Source of the DNA: Cristatella mucedo
Lineage: Eukaryota > Bryozoa > Phylactolaemata > Cristatellidae
Assembly: GCA_009760855.2 (NCBI GenBank)
Contig: WPIO01000093.1
Coordinates: 1-64,000, forward strand
Length of the DNA stretch: 64,000 nucleotides
Direction: 5' to 3'
Part shown: positions 1 through 47,016 of the stretch, piece by piece
How the letters are laid out: every line of letters starts with the position of its first letter
Numbering within the stretch: position 1 is the first letter of the stretch
Translations under genes and position numbers: made by a program
The notes under the pieces: model-generated
What the model was told of the DNA's origin: nothing
Databases searched by the model: none
The model's input: only the letters and a program-made list of their open reading frames with translations

Positions 1-463
1 AGAAGCGGATGATTTGCATTGAATTAAATAAAAAAAAATCTAAAAACAATTATGCATGTCGTGTGCGTAGACGACGTGGCGAAGCAGTGTGAGCGTAGCA
101 CTTGTGCGATCTGCACCAGCACTGAAACCGAAGTCGATGAAAGCTATAATGCCAGCCAAGGGCGTTTGAATAATTTCTAACCAGCGGACATCTATCCACT
201 AAAACGTGGACTTTGAGCTGTTGAAGGTCTTTTGCCGGGAAAGCAGCTCACAGGAATTTATTCATTATCGCAGGACAATCAATAATCTGCGAGGAGGCTA
301 TTTACTAGATAGCTATATATTAAATAAAATAAATATATAGCTAAGTAGCCATATATTACTATTTTAGCTATTTACGCCGCTTGGCTGCTTCCGAGCTTCA
401 ACGGTCGCTTCAACGGACGTCGGGCGAGCCGTTCAAAGCCTGTCGTTGCTGGTTCGAGAGTTT

Positions 464-1060
464 TAATAATAAAAATAGCAATGATAATAATGCAATTGAT
501 AAAGCGCCCTCGGAGAACTCAATCTCTTTCTAGGTGCTTTACATTTGCTGCAAAGGGAAATGCAATTGAATGGTGAGTAATATCATGCTTGATAAACAAC
601 ATGAATAACATGGTTAGTGGCAGCATGCACAGGGTCAGCACGCACAAGCACATGAAGGACGAATCACAGGGACCCACTAAGTGCTGTCCTAAATAGGTGT
701 GCTTTTAAGTTCTTTTTAAATCTGGTCAAGTCAGGGGATGTTCTGACGCAAGTCGGGAGGGAGTTCCAGGCTTTGGGAGCATACGAACTAAATGCACGGT
801 CTCCAAAGGATTTGAGGTTTGTACGAGGTATAGGTAAACAGTTAGCTTCCAAAAAGCGGGTGGTACGATGCGTGGAACTGATGCGTGGAACTGATGGGGG
901 GAGTATATCTGAGAGATAGACTGGAGCCAAAGAATGAAGTGACCTAAAAGTGAGCGACAAAACCTTGAAGTCGATGCGTTGCTTGACTGGGAGCCAGTGC
1001 ATGTCGGCGAGAAGTGGTGTAATGCGGCAACTGCGACGCTCACGACAGACAAGCCTGGCT
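464..1060 (-). mobile_element. LINE-I 3' end, 5'-truncated
   Basis: The minus strand encodes the end of the LINE reverse-transcriptase ORF ([20 protein letters not shown] through SFGDRAFSSYAPKAWNSLPT), ending LSGSL at 664. The 3' UTR and AT-rich tail (TAATAAT) run to 464. It lacks all RT catalytic motifs and shows a duplicated or altered segment near 880-900. It is a dead copy of the family at 26650-28792. Confidence 0.88.
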
Positions 1061-1154
1061 TCCCGCCTTCACCTCTGATGCTATCGAAAGTAAAGACCTG
1101 TCGCTCGCACATGGTTGCGAAAATGTATGTCGTCTTTGCGGTCAAATACGGGTA

Positions 1155-1250
1155 AGAATAATAATACAGTTGATATAGCGCCCCTGGGGTATTCGATCTC
1201 TCTCTAGGCACTTTTCATTGGCATCAAAGGAAGCAAGATCGAATAGTTAG
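1155..1250 (-). mobile_element. Old LINE 3' tail fragment
   Basis: AATAATAATACAG followed by gcgcccctgg...ctctctctaggcac matches, on the minus strand, the LINE-I 3' end (TAGAAAGAGATT...GGGCGC plus ATT repeats). It is diverged and resembles the fragments at 8850-8960 and 50745-50835. Confidence 0.6.
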
Positions 1251-2325
1251 TGCTGCTAAGTTTTGGTAAACTGCAATTCTATCGGCTCCGATTCTGGTAT
1301 TTTTCACAACGTAAAGCCATTCCAACGATATCCTCTATTGAAGAGATTCATATCCTGAGACTAGGGACATATTTATTATGTTAGCAATGAAACACAGTAG
1401 CTGCTCTATAAATCTCAGAAGGAGAACAGTTACTCCAAAAGAGGCCTATAGGCCTATAACCTATATTGCGTTATGATAATAACGCAAGCTGGAAAATGCT
1501 CGGCAGGCGACAGCCCGACAATGAATGCAAGCATATTATGCATATCCACGTCAAGCGTGCTTATGGGAATGCAACGGTAATTAAGCGTATGCGCCAATTT
1601 ATTATTGAGCATACGTGTTAGCGAGGCTCTTCCTTCAAGACTAGCGGGGGGGGGTACTGCCGCTGTGCAGCAACCTACAAGCTGGTACTCAAAGAGTATA
1701 TTGCCTTGTTGATTTTAAGCACACGGCCTCGCCTGAAATTGCAGTGAAACCTTCTCCGTTTTAATACACGTCATATCGGGCTTCACCTAAGAGGGAAATG
1801 CAACAGTAAGCAAACATTCAGCAAACCTGAGTATTATTCTAAGTTGCTTCAGAAGTTACATTTTAATACGTTGCATTGCTTTGCATACGAGACGAGCTTA
1901 TGCCTATAGCACGGGTACTTTAGCTAATGATTTACATACATGAACTCATCGACCAGTAAGGTCATGCTGAGCCGGCATGAATCCGTTTGGTGTACATTCC
2001 CCTTTTCTTCAGGCCAGCATGCGTTGGTGTCTTTGAAACAGATGCATAATAACTTTACCTTTGCAAAGTATGCAATGGTCTCACTAGATTTTTTTATTAC
2101 CCCGATCTAAACTTCGGCTCCATGATGCGCTCAAATGCTAATATGCCTTTATGAGAACCAACCGGTTAGCAATGGCCAGTTTTTTCCAAACTGCCACATT
2201 CTTTATTGCCCGCGACCATGTGAATGACTTTCCGTCTTATTGGTGAGTGTATGCATGTTTAGGCGTGTGTGCATGCGCTGCGCATCGTTGTGGGGTAGTG
2301 CGTATGTGCGAGTGTGCACATTCAT
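1251..2325. other. Intergenic, nothing recognised
   Basis: Moderately AT-rich sequence without a credible open frame, RNA gene or repeat that I could identify. Confidence 0.6.
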
Positions 2326-2430
2326 AATAATAATAATATTGCACTTCATAAAGCGCCCTCAGAGAACTCTCTCTTTCTAGGTGCTTTACATTCGCTGCAA
2401 AGAGAAACGCGATTGAATGGTAAGTAATTC
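2326..2430 (-). mobile_element. LINE-I extreme 3' end
   Basis: TAATAATAATATTGCACTTC then aaagcgccctcagag...ctaggtgctttacattcgctgc, identical in layout to other LINE-I tails. Only about 105 bp remain before the hexamer array begins. Confidence 0.82.
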
Positions 2431-2491
2431 ATCAATCTGAGAGGTCGTGTACAGCTGGAGTTATGGGTGTGTTATAGTTATACTGGGTTTG

Positions 2492-3444
2492 TGTGCGCGT
2501 GCGCGTGCGCGTGCGCGTGCGCGTGCGCGTGCGCGTGCGCGTGCGCGTGCGCGTGCGCGTGCGCGTGCGCGTGCGCGTGCGCGTGCGCGTGCGCGTGCGC
2601 GTGCGCGTGCGCGTGCGTGCGCGTGCGCGTGCGCGTGCGCGCGCGTGCGCGTGCGCGTGCGCGTGCGCGTGCGCGTGCGCGTGCGCGCGTGCGCGTGCGC
2701 GTGCGCGTGCGCGTGCGCGTGCGCGTGCGCGTGCGCGTGCGCGTGCGCGTGCGCGTGCGCGTGCGCGTGGGCGTGCGCGTGTGCGTGCGCGTGCGCGTGC
2801 GCGTGCGCGTGCGCGTGCGCGTGCGCGTGCGCGTGCGCGTGCGCGTGCGCGTGCGCGTGCGCGTGCGCGTGCGCGTGCGCGCGCGTGCGCGTGCGCGTGC
2901 GCGTGCGCGTGCGCGTGCGCGTGCGCGTGCGCGTGCGCGTGCGCGTGCGCGTGCGCGTGCGCGTGCGCGTGCGCGCGCGCGTGCGCGTGCGCGTGCGCGT
3001 GTGCGTGCGCGCGCGCGCGCGCGCGCGGTGCGCGTGCGCGTGCGCGTGCGCGTGCGCGTGCGCGTGCGCGTGCGCGTGCGCGTGCGCGTGCGCGTGCGCG
3101 TGCGCGTGCGCGTGCGCGTGCGCGTGCGCGTGCGCGTGCGCGTGCGCGTGCGCGTGCGCGTGCGCGTGTGCGCGTGCGCGCGTGCGCGTGCGCGTGCGCG
3201 TGCGCGTGCGCGTGCGCGTGCGCGTGCGCGTGTGCGTGTGCGCGTGCGCGTGCGCGTGCGCGTGCGCGTGCGCGTGCGCGTGCGCGTGCGCGTGCGCGTG
3301 CGCGTGCGCGTGCGCGTGCGCGCGTGCGCGTGCGCGTGCGCGTGCGCGTGCGCGTGCGCGTGCGCGTGCGCGTGCGCGTGCGCGTGCGCGTGCGCGTGCG
3401 CGTGCGCGTGCGCGTGCGCGTGCGCGTGCGCGTGCGCGTGCGCG
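2492..3444. repeat. ~950 bp GCGTGC hexanucleotide array
   Basis: An almost uninterrupted array of the hexamer GCGTGC (alternating purine-pyrimidine), with a few slips to GCGCGC or GTGTGC near 2635, 2690, 2880, 3000-3026 and 3167-3240. All six frames stay open through it, giving dipeptide-repeat frames (RARA, CACA, VRVR, AHAH) of 330-390 codons. These are artefacts, not proteins. It sits directly after a LINE-I tail (2326-2430). Confidence 0.97.
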
Positions 3445-3445
3445 T

Positions 3446-3501
3446 TTTTGAAAGGAGCAGGACACGTGCGCACGCGTGCACGTGTCCTGCTCCTTTCAAA
3501 A
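3446..3501. repeat. Perfect 24-bp inverted repeat (hairpin) at end of hexamer array
   Basis: TTTTGAAAGGAGCAGGACAC continuing GTGC (3446-3469) is exactly complementary to 3478-3501. The 8-nt spacer is gcacgcgt. Confidence 0.95.
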
Positions 3502-4538
3502 CTATTGGTTTAGTTTGAATGCAGTGGTTGATGGCAATCGATGGTGAAAGGCGCCTTGCCATGAAAAGAAGAAAATAATTTGGCGGCATGCGGAACAACA
3601 ATTTAAAATTTAAAATTTAAAAATGCAAAATTGATAGTTTTTTTAAATAATAAATTACTCATGAATTACAGTCAGTCCCGACTGATAAAATAGATGGGGA
3701 CCGGAAAACCTATCGCAAGTCAAATTTTCCCAAGCTTGCAATGGCATAGGATACGTTCCAATTGTTTGTGGCGTTGTTAAATCTACTGACTGCCGCACGG
3801 ATTTCGAAAGCTCTCTCGGATAAATTCTGATTTTCAATTTTTGTGACCGCCGCCGAGTTCGTACCTCCTATTTTTGTAAGTCGGGGCTGACTGCATTTGT
3901 TATTTTGTAGAATAAAATGTTTGATACGTTTTCAGTTTTTAGAATGTTTGATAAAACATATTTTAAAAATTGACGCTTAATTATCGGAATGGAATATGTT
4001 TCATTTTATAGTTAACGACAATATAACGTATTCGCAAAACTTAATTACTTTGGGCGTTTTTGTCAGTGTTGATCTCCGTCACATTTTGCTATTTTGTTGC
4101 GCTATTTTTTCAGGTGCCCCGATTAGTTATTGCGATCTCTTCAACTCAGCATTATTTTATGCGATCAACTATATTCCCAAACGTTTGGAATTCTTTAGCT
4201 TATATGTAAGCTGCCCATTCTGCCTCACAATATCCCACCGCGAGCAAATAGACAGTCGTCTCACATTTTTACTCTCTGTGAGTACCACTGCAGTAATTTC
4301 TTAAATTGAGGGATTATAAGCAAATTTTGCTCAAGTTTCCTTCCAATTCCTTTAATTCGCCACCGCAACAGCAGATCTCGATGAAGGATGCTTGAAGCCA
4401 CCTATGAATCCGTTTGCAGAGCGCATTTGTGAAACGGAGAACTGTTACATGCTCGGGAGCTCAGCGACTCCATAAGCACTCGACGGCCGGAAGTTTAGCA
4501 CTAGTCCATTAAGAGATGCAGCCGACAAAGGAAGAGGC
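3502..4538. other. Intergenic, nothing recognised
   Basis: AT-rich. A 102-codon plus-strand frame at 3996-4304 has no recognisable domain and AT-driven composition, so I do not call it a gene. Confidence 0.6.
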
Positions 4539-5115
4539 TTGACGTTCACATTGACTTCTTATAGCCAACCAAGCAGGGCGAGGGCAGCGCTCGCTTTCCG
4601 GAGGCGTTCCTCCCTGCCGCAGGTGGACCGCGTCGCGGCGGGCCCCTGCCCTACACGCGGCAGCAGCACAGCAGCTACCTCCTCCGCCGAGCCTTCGGCG
4701 CTGCGATGCCTAGAATGGCAGCCGCCGCTTCTGGTCGCGTTAGCTTAGCGCGCACACCCAGGATTCATCGCAGCCTGACATGACGGTTTAACCCCGCCGA
4801 GCCTAGCACCAGGGCCCCGCCTCTGAGAAGAGGCGGGGCCCAGGTGCACGAACGCGTCGCGTCTCTGAAGGACGACGAAGTTCGGCAGAAGCACCCGCCC
4901 GCGCGAACGCAGAACCTCGAAAGAGCGCAGAGCGCGGAGCGCGCTTTCTTTAGCTTCGAGTTTAGCTCTGCTCAGCCCTCTGTTCAACTTGTGTGCGCCC
5001 AAGGCCAAACTCTTGAATTTGGCGGAACCATGCGGACGTCGCCACAGCATTTTTCGCGATCTTTTGTGTCAGACGACTCGCCGGATCGGAAAAGGGCGGG
5101 GAAGCGCGAGCCTCG
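4539..5115. other. GC-rich intergenic block with hairpin
   Basis: GC- and CpG-rich compared with its surroundings. Several overlapping open frames occur on both strands but none resembles a known family. It contains a 13-bp perfect inverted repeat (gggccccgcctct at 4812-4824, complement at 4829-4841). It could be a CpG-rich regulatory region or the edge of an unrecognised gene. Confidence 0.5.
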
Positions 5116-6468
5116 CTAATGCTGTCTTTTAGGATCGACTGCGCTGAAACTGTACCGCCGTATTTTGAATGACCAGCGAAAGAATTCCGTGCCTCTAAGC
5201 AGTCTAAGCGCGCTCGCCGTTGGAAGAGAGCGCATTACTTGCGACCAAAGGCGTCTATTCAAAGGATAATAATTAATAGCGTTAGTACCCGACACTGTCG
5301 CGACATTTCAGCGCGAAGGTCAGATTTGACAAACTACGCAGTATGCAAATTAAACGCAAAGCTTCATACATCCACGCAACCAGCAATAGCCAAACTCATG
5401 CATCAGCATTGGACCACAAAGGTCTCGCAAATAGAATAATGCTTGCGATTGCTAATTCTAATAATGCGCAAACCACGAATAGACTTCCGTTGTGCGAGCC
5501 TGGTGCTTCTGCTATTGTAATTAGTGCAGCAGCATCGGCCACTAATGTATTCCCCGCCTGCAGCAGGTAGTTGGGCAATCGACTCGGTGCAGCGTCCGGC
5601 CTTTGATGTAAGGATGTGGCCCGCCACAGATGCACTCCCCTATCTGATGTGAGTCAGCTAGCTCGTATATGTACCCGTTGAGGGAATAAAGATTGAGTCT
5701 CGTTCCCCAATCACGTTCGCGTTGTGCCTCCGTGAGACTCCACTAGCGCTGCTGCCGCCGGAGTCACATCAATACTGCACTTCTACGACACGAAACTTAT
5801 CCTCTGACAAAGCACCGTAGCCAGAAATTTTGTCAGCGGCTAGCCTGTGATCCTGCATGGGCGTATGTGGAAGTTACTGGAACTTGGACATACCCAAAAG
5901 TCAAATATCTAACTTTCTATCTTCGCAGCTTCAGGAAGCTCAAAGCAGGTCTTTTTTTCTTTTAAGCGCACCAAATGTACTTGAAACAATAAAGACGCTT
6001 GGTGTCAGAGGTCTTACGAACGCATTTTTTCTCATTTTATCTGGACTTTATCGAATACTTTGATTGTATCGCTTACTATATTTATCTTTTCTTATAAGGA
6101 CATACTATTACGGACCTGCGTTAGTGATGCGGTAATTGGCTGAGTAGTGGCGTAGAAGAAATTCTCTTTGTGGGTGACAGCAACCGTCGCCGTCGTCCCG
6201 CCCGCCACCGACAGGAACCTAACGAGGAAGACGTTCCAACACCGACCTCGTATACTTTGATTATAATTGTTATGAATGTATATATCATTTAATGCAAATA
6301 AATGCGGTTAATTAATACCTTTGTGTGATCAATGAAATTGTGCTGATCGTGAACAAAAGTCTTGGTTGAATGCCTCTCCGCCTGTCACTCAGCAAGACAC
6401 ACGAAAGCTAAAAACGAGTCGAGCACGGAAGTAGCAGTGTAGGACGGCGGTAAAGAACGCACCAGACT
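5116..6468. other. Intergenic; possible old retroelement or terminal-exon remains
   Basis: No gene is supported. Around 5640-5790 a short tract with gagggaataaagattgagtc has an LTR-like look (AATAAA before a C-rich end), but no partner LTR was found. Around 6170-6270 a plus frame reads GDSNRRRRPARHRQEPNEED, with AATAAA near 6297; this could be the end of a gene or retroelement, and I cannot assign it. Confidence 0.35.
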
Positions 6469-6650
6469 TAATAATAATAATAGTAATAATTTATTTGCAT
6501 ACAGCACCCTCTGACGACAAAATCTTTCTCCGGACGCTTTACAAAACGGTTTGAGAAAGCATGTCGATATGCTCGGTGAGAGCGCAAGCAGCGACAGCAC
6601 GCATGAGCACACAGAGAAAAAGGACCATTCACAAAAAGCCCTGGTGAATG
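6469..6650 (-). mobile_element. Diverged LINE tail
   Basis: TAATAATAATAGTAATAATT then acagcaccctctgacgac...ctttctccggacgctttac. The same 3' end architecture as LINE-I, clearly older. Confidence 0.5.
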
Positions 6651-7026
6651 CTTTGAGAAAAAGACACGTTTTAAACTAGTGCTTGAGCGGCGCTGCTTGC
6701 TAATAAACCATACTATGGTGCACAGCTGCGCCTCTAGCCGGTCTACAATTCTTTGGCGACCGTGCCTTTAATTCGAATGCGCTCGCAAAGCCAGTAACTC
6801 GACGTAGACCTACATCGTGACATTCCCTGACGACATGGCATTTAAATTTTTTTTAAACGTGTAATGCAAACAAGTATGCGTGGCGTAGCAGATACCAAGC
6901 AAAGCGCTCTGCACGCGCCGCTGCTCTTGCTCGCTTACGAATTTACTTCTTCTGTTCCACTTTGCCCTGCATTTGCTTCTGTGATGCCCAAAAGCTTAGT
7001 AGATAAATAAATAAAAGTATAAATAC

Positions 7027-7193
7027 TAGTCGATTCAACAGCCTATTTTTGTATAGCTACAGGAAAGCCATTACGGCTATCACTACGGTTTGCAGCGCGA
7101 CAAAGGATCGTCCACCAAACGAATCGAACCCACGACCTCGGGGCCGAGTTCGTGAAAAGCAACCGCCTTACGCCTAGTGAGCCATCGCGGCTT
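7027..7193 (-). mobile_element. SINE-A (tRNA-derived) copy
   Basis: On the minus strand, head gatggctcactaggcgtaag (A box), then a B box GGTTCGATTC, a body with gctatcac/tacaaaaa, and end gaggctgttgaatc-like. Conserved with the copies at 9011, 51970 and 63362. Confidence 0.8.
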
Positions 7194-7411
7194 GTGAACG
7201 TGAAGTGAAGAGCACGAGTGAGTGCGTCAGAGGTCAGACGCTGAGCTCTGTAGCTGAGACCAAAGTGAAGAGCCCGAGAGTAGATACAGCGCGGATGCAT
7301 TCGCTGTGTGCCGCCTCCGTACCACGCGTGCGTCCGTCCTGCCGAAGCTGGTGCATCGGATAGAAGACTACCAGACCTGACGACTTAAGACTGACTATTC
7401 AATCGTGCTTC

Positions 7412-7500
7412 TTTTGCAGCAAATTTAGAGTGTCAAGAAAGAGATTGAGTTCTCTGATGGCACTATGGCAAATGCATTATTCTTATTGTTATTGAGACTA
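7412..7500 (+). mobile_element. LINE tail fragment
   Basis: Reads gcagcaaatttagagtgtcaagaaagagattgagttctctgatggcac... and ends in TTATTCTTATTGTTATT. This is the LINE-I 3' end in plus orientation. Confidence 0.6.
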
Positions 7501-8188
7501 CAAGTCTAGGCGACTGCTATACACGCGCTAGCCCTAACTTCTGTGTACGTTTGGCAAGGCTAACCGTGGCTAGGGGTAAAATCTACTTGACTTCACCTAA
7601 CCACCCTAACACGTTCGTTTCGCCGGTAAATGCGTGAGCAAGTTGATCTGATCCCACTCTGCAAGATCCTTGCTCCCAGGAAGCCAAGTCCGGGCCCTGG
7701 TCTCCAGGAGGGTGAGACGTTGGGTGAAGATAGCATCTGCGCCACTGACGCCAACTGCGGTTTCCTGCTGCTGCACTAACTGAGATTGAACTAATTGCCT
7801 AGGATGAGGGCCCAAGCAAAAGCTAAGCTTAAACAGAAGGCCAGTCCACCCGTTCACCTTTATAATACGCTCGTACCAGCCATACCGCCTGTATGGTTAT
7901 AAACGCACGTGTTCCTCACAACATTGGCTGCATCTAGTAGGTTAGGTAAGTATTCTCGATCGGCACGGCGATATGAGGAGAAATCGACCAAAATCGTAAT
8001 TATTGTAGCGCACCTTTGTTAGTTAGCAAGGGCAGCCTAAGGTCGATTGTACCGAGTCCATTTTCCCGTTATTCGGGTACGCTTTTGGCGAGTCAACCAC
8101 ACTACACTTTCCACCTAGCCGGCGGCCTGGCCTGCCGAAGAGCAAACTACCGTCTCCTAATGGTGCTTGCAAGCTGCAGCCGCTCAGT
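7501..8188 (+). other. IARS2 upstream region
   Basis: Holds the presumed promoter and 5' UTR of IARS2. No TATA box at a fixed spacing or other clear core element was seen. An 83-codon minus-strand frame (7606-7857) is unrecognised. Confidence 0.4.
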
Positions 8189-44736
<36,548 letters not shown>

Positions 44737-45626
44737 GCTGCTGGAAACGATGCTCGGGCGTGCAAGTCCTCCACCCTGCTGCTGCCTACTGCGCCTCCTA
44801 CCTGCCACCTCTCGAACCCTTCCTACCACCTCGTGCGAGGTGGCGTCTGCACAAGGCTAGCTGATCGGCGGTTTAAGCAACTCGGCCTTTTGGTGTGTCG
44901 TGCTCCGCCATCTCGGCGATTGGGCATGCAATCACGTGCGGCGTAGGACTGAGTTTGTACATGTCGGCTAGCCGCAAGATTGGACGTATAACGTCAACTC
45001 GACCACTCTTATTTCGAATTTCCATGATAAGTGTATGAGCCCTGGCTCGGTTCGAATATGACCGCTGTGTCAATGACGGTGTGACCAAAGAGCTGGCTTC
45101 TCATAGCCGAAGGGATTTTATTGTGTTCTGTGCTTGCGGCATGTTGGTCTACAAACTTTACTTTCATACTGTATCACTATGTGATGTGGATTGCTTGCTA
45201 CTACTGTGCAAGCCTCTTTTATTTGCAAGTATTGTATTTGGATGAACCTTTGATGCTTCCTGGAAAGGAAAATGTACTTCATCTTTCGTAATTGTGCCTT
45301 GAGCAATGGCATCGTCACATGTTTGACCGTTTATGAGCATAGCCTTTCGTATGAATTTGATGCTGCAGCAAGATAGGAGGCTTCAGTACCTGCCCTCCAC
45401 CCACCCCCAATTAGCACAGCATTTTTGGTCTCATCTTGCTTGCAAGAACCAGTCAGATGATAGCTAGGGTGACACTGGTTTGCACGGCTCGGTCACAATA
45501 ACAAAGACATGTCTGTTGCCCATCGATGGCATTGTTGAGCATCCTTCATTTAACCGTGTTACAGCAAATTCCCACACAGATTGTAAGCCAGTCGGTAAAG
45601 GTTCAGAAAACCCAGTCAACGTTAGT
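44737..45626. other. IARS2 3' flank
   Basis: The presumed 3' UTR and intergenic spacer. No canonical AATAAA was seen and no further coding segment was recognised. Confidence 0.5.
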
Positions 45627-45893
45627 AATGTAATGTATCTCCGTCAGTAACTCCACAAAGTCATAAAGACCATGTGGGTAAGTTACGCAGGAGAGTTTTG
45701 TATAGCGCACTCACAGCCTAAGCGGCTTTCGGTACGCATTCGGTAGCCAACAGACTTCGTCTCACGCAACGAAGAGAAAGTGGGAAGCATAGCAGAGTCA
45801 GGAGAGCAGTTGAGGTAGTGAGTAGCATAGAAGTAGCAGCTCAGGACCGCTGAAAAAGATGTGCCGTAGTCGGCAGCAGGAGAGTAGTTGCAC
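45627..45893 (-). mobile_element. LINE-II 3' end, intergenic
   Basis: TGTAATGTATCTCCGTCAGT through the SAMLPTFSSLRETKSVGY codons, truncated at the NYSPAADYGTSF point. Confidence 0.82.
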
Positions 45894-46482
45894 GACACCT
45901 CACACATTAGTTAAATGAAAGCATTTCAATAGATGAACGAACGGCAAGCTCATGTGTCGTGAAGTGTCGGACAAGACTCGCGTGGATGGATCGAGTGTAC
46001 ATACGAGTCCGTTCAGGACAACGGACGGGAGAAAGTGAGTAAGTAGCCAGTGATGCTGAGAGTCACCGAAAGCGCTTCTGCTGCTTTCTAACCGGCCTTG
46101 GCAATTAGCTGAAGTAGGCAGCGGCCCAAGTGGGGTACAGCACGAGGTAGTCGAACCCTGTGGTTGAAGCTGTGTACGTACGGGAACGGCGTCAGGTGTC
46201 AAATGGGAAATGTCGTCGAATCAGCATCTGGACGCCACATAACCACCACGACTTCAACACAATTGACGATCAAATGCCGAGAAGTCATTGCGGCTATCGA
46301 AATCCAGCTTCTCCCTTAACGATGAAAGCCTTGCTGCCTACTTGCTGTATACTTGTTAACAATGCAATACATTAAAGGCGACAGCGAAATTCCGCTAATA
46401 CTTATCAAAAGTAAGCCCTCCTAGCTATTTGAGTAGCTAAACCGCTGCTTTTTTCGTCGCAAGATACATACATTAAAGGGAA

Positions 46483-46770
46483 TAGTGCGCAACGACGACT
46501 ACTCTCCTACTGCCGACTATGGCACATCCTTTTCAGCGGTCCTGAGCTGCTACTTCCATGCTACTCACTACCTCAACTGCTCTCCTGACTCTGCTATGCT
46601 TCCCACTTTCTCTTTGCTGCGTCAGATGAAGTCTGTTGGCTACCGAATGCGTACCGAAAGCCGCTTAGGCTGTGAGTGCGCTATACAAAACTCTCCTGCG
46701 TAACTTACTCACATGGTCTTTATGACTTTGTGGAGTTACAGAGACGGAGATACATTACATTACATTACAT
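46483..46770 (+). mobile_element. LINE-II 3' end just upstream of HACD3
   Basis: Plus-strand copy (DDYSPTADYGTSFSAVLSCY to CECAIQNSPA) with four TACAT units ending at 46770, 156 bp before the HACD3 start codon. Confidence 0.85.
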
Positions 46771-46797
46771 GTCGCGGTGAAACCGAGGCAGGAGAGC

Positions 46798-46826
46798 ATC
46801 CGGAAGTACCTTCAGGTTCCGGAAAC
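46798..46826 (+). promoter_or_regulatory. ETS-like motifs upstream of HACD3
   Basis: CCGGAAGT at 46800-46807 and palindromic TTCCGGAA at 46817-46824 lie 103-127 bp before the HACD3 ATG, in a GC-rich stretch starting right after a LINE-II tail. CCGGAAGT is the core ETS/GABP site common in housekeeping promoters. Promoter function is an inference. Confidence 0.45.
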
Positions 46827-46926
46827 AGCTCTTTCAGATCAGGACTTTATTGGACTCGGTGTACCAATCGTCTAGCCGGTCCGATCTTGCACGGGCTGAG
46901 CTCTTTCGGACCCGCTTTTCCACAGA

Positions 46927-47016
46927 ATGCCGACGCAGCATGGACTTTCTCCGTTCGTTTTTTGGGGCCAGTCCTCACAGACGCTCTTCCTTCGAGTCAG
47001 CCTGCGCGACGTAAAG
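46927..47016 (+). CDS. HACD3: HACD3 exon 1
   Basis: ATG at 46927 begins MPTQHGLSPFVFWGQSSQTL, then FLRVSLRDVK, matching the HVYWAQ...LYLRVELSDV start of HACD3. The donor is ambiguous: gttcgc after 47016 keeps VK, while gtaaag after 47010 removes it. Both preserve phase 0. Conservation places the start; its frame is too short to stand out as an open frame. Confidence 0.8.

Noticed and set aside
2432-3601. Open frames of 331-389 codons over the hexamer array, on both strands
   Set aside because: A GCGTGC repeat has no stop codon in any frame, so the dipeptide-repeat frames carry no coding evidence.
5640-5800. Possible solo LTR
   Set aside because: Only an AATAAA and a C-rich end were seen. 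There is no second LTR, primer-binding site or clear TG...CA borders.
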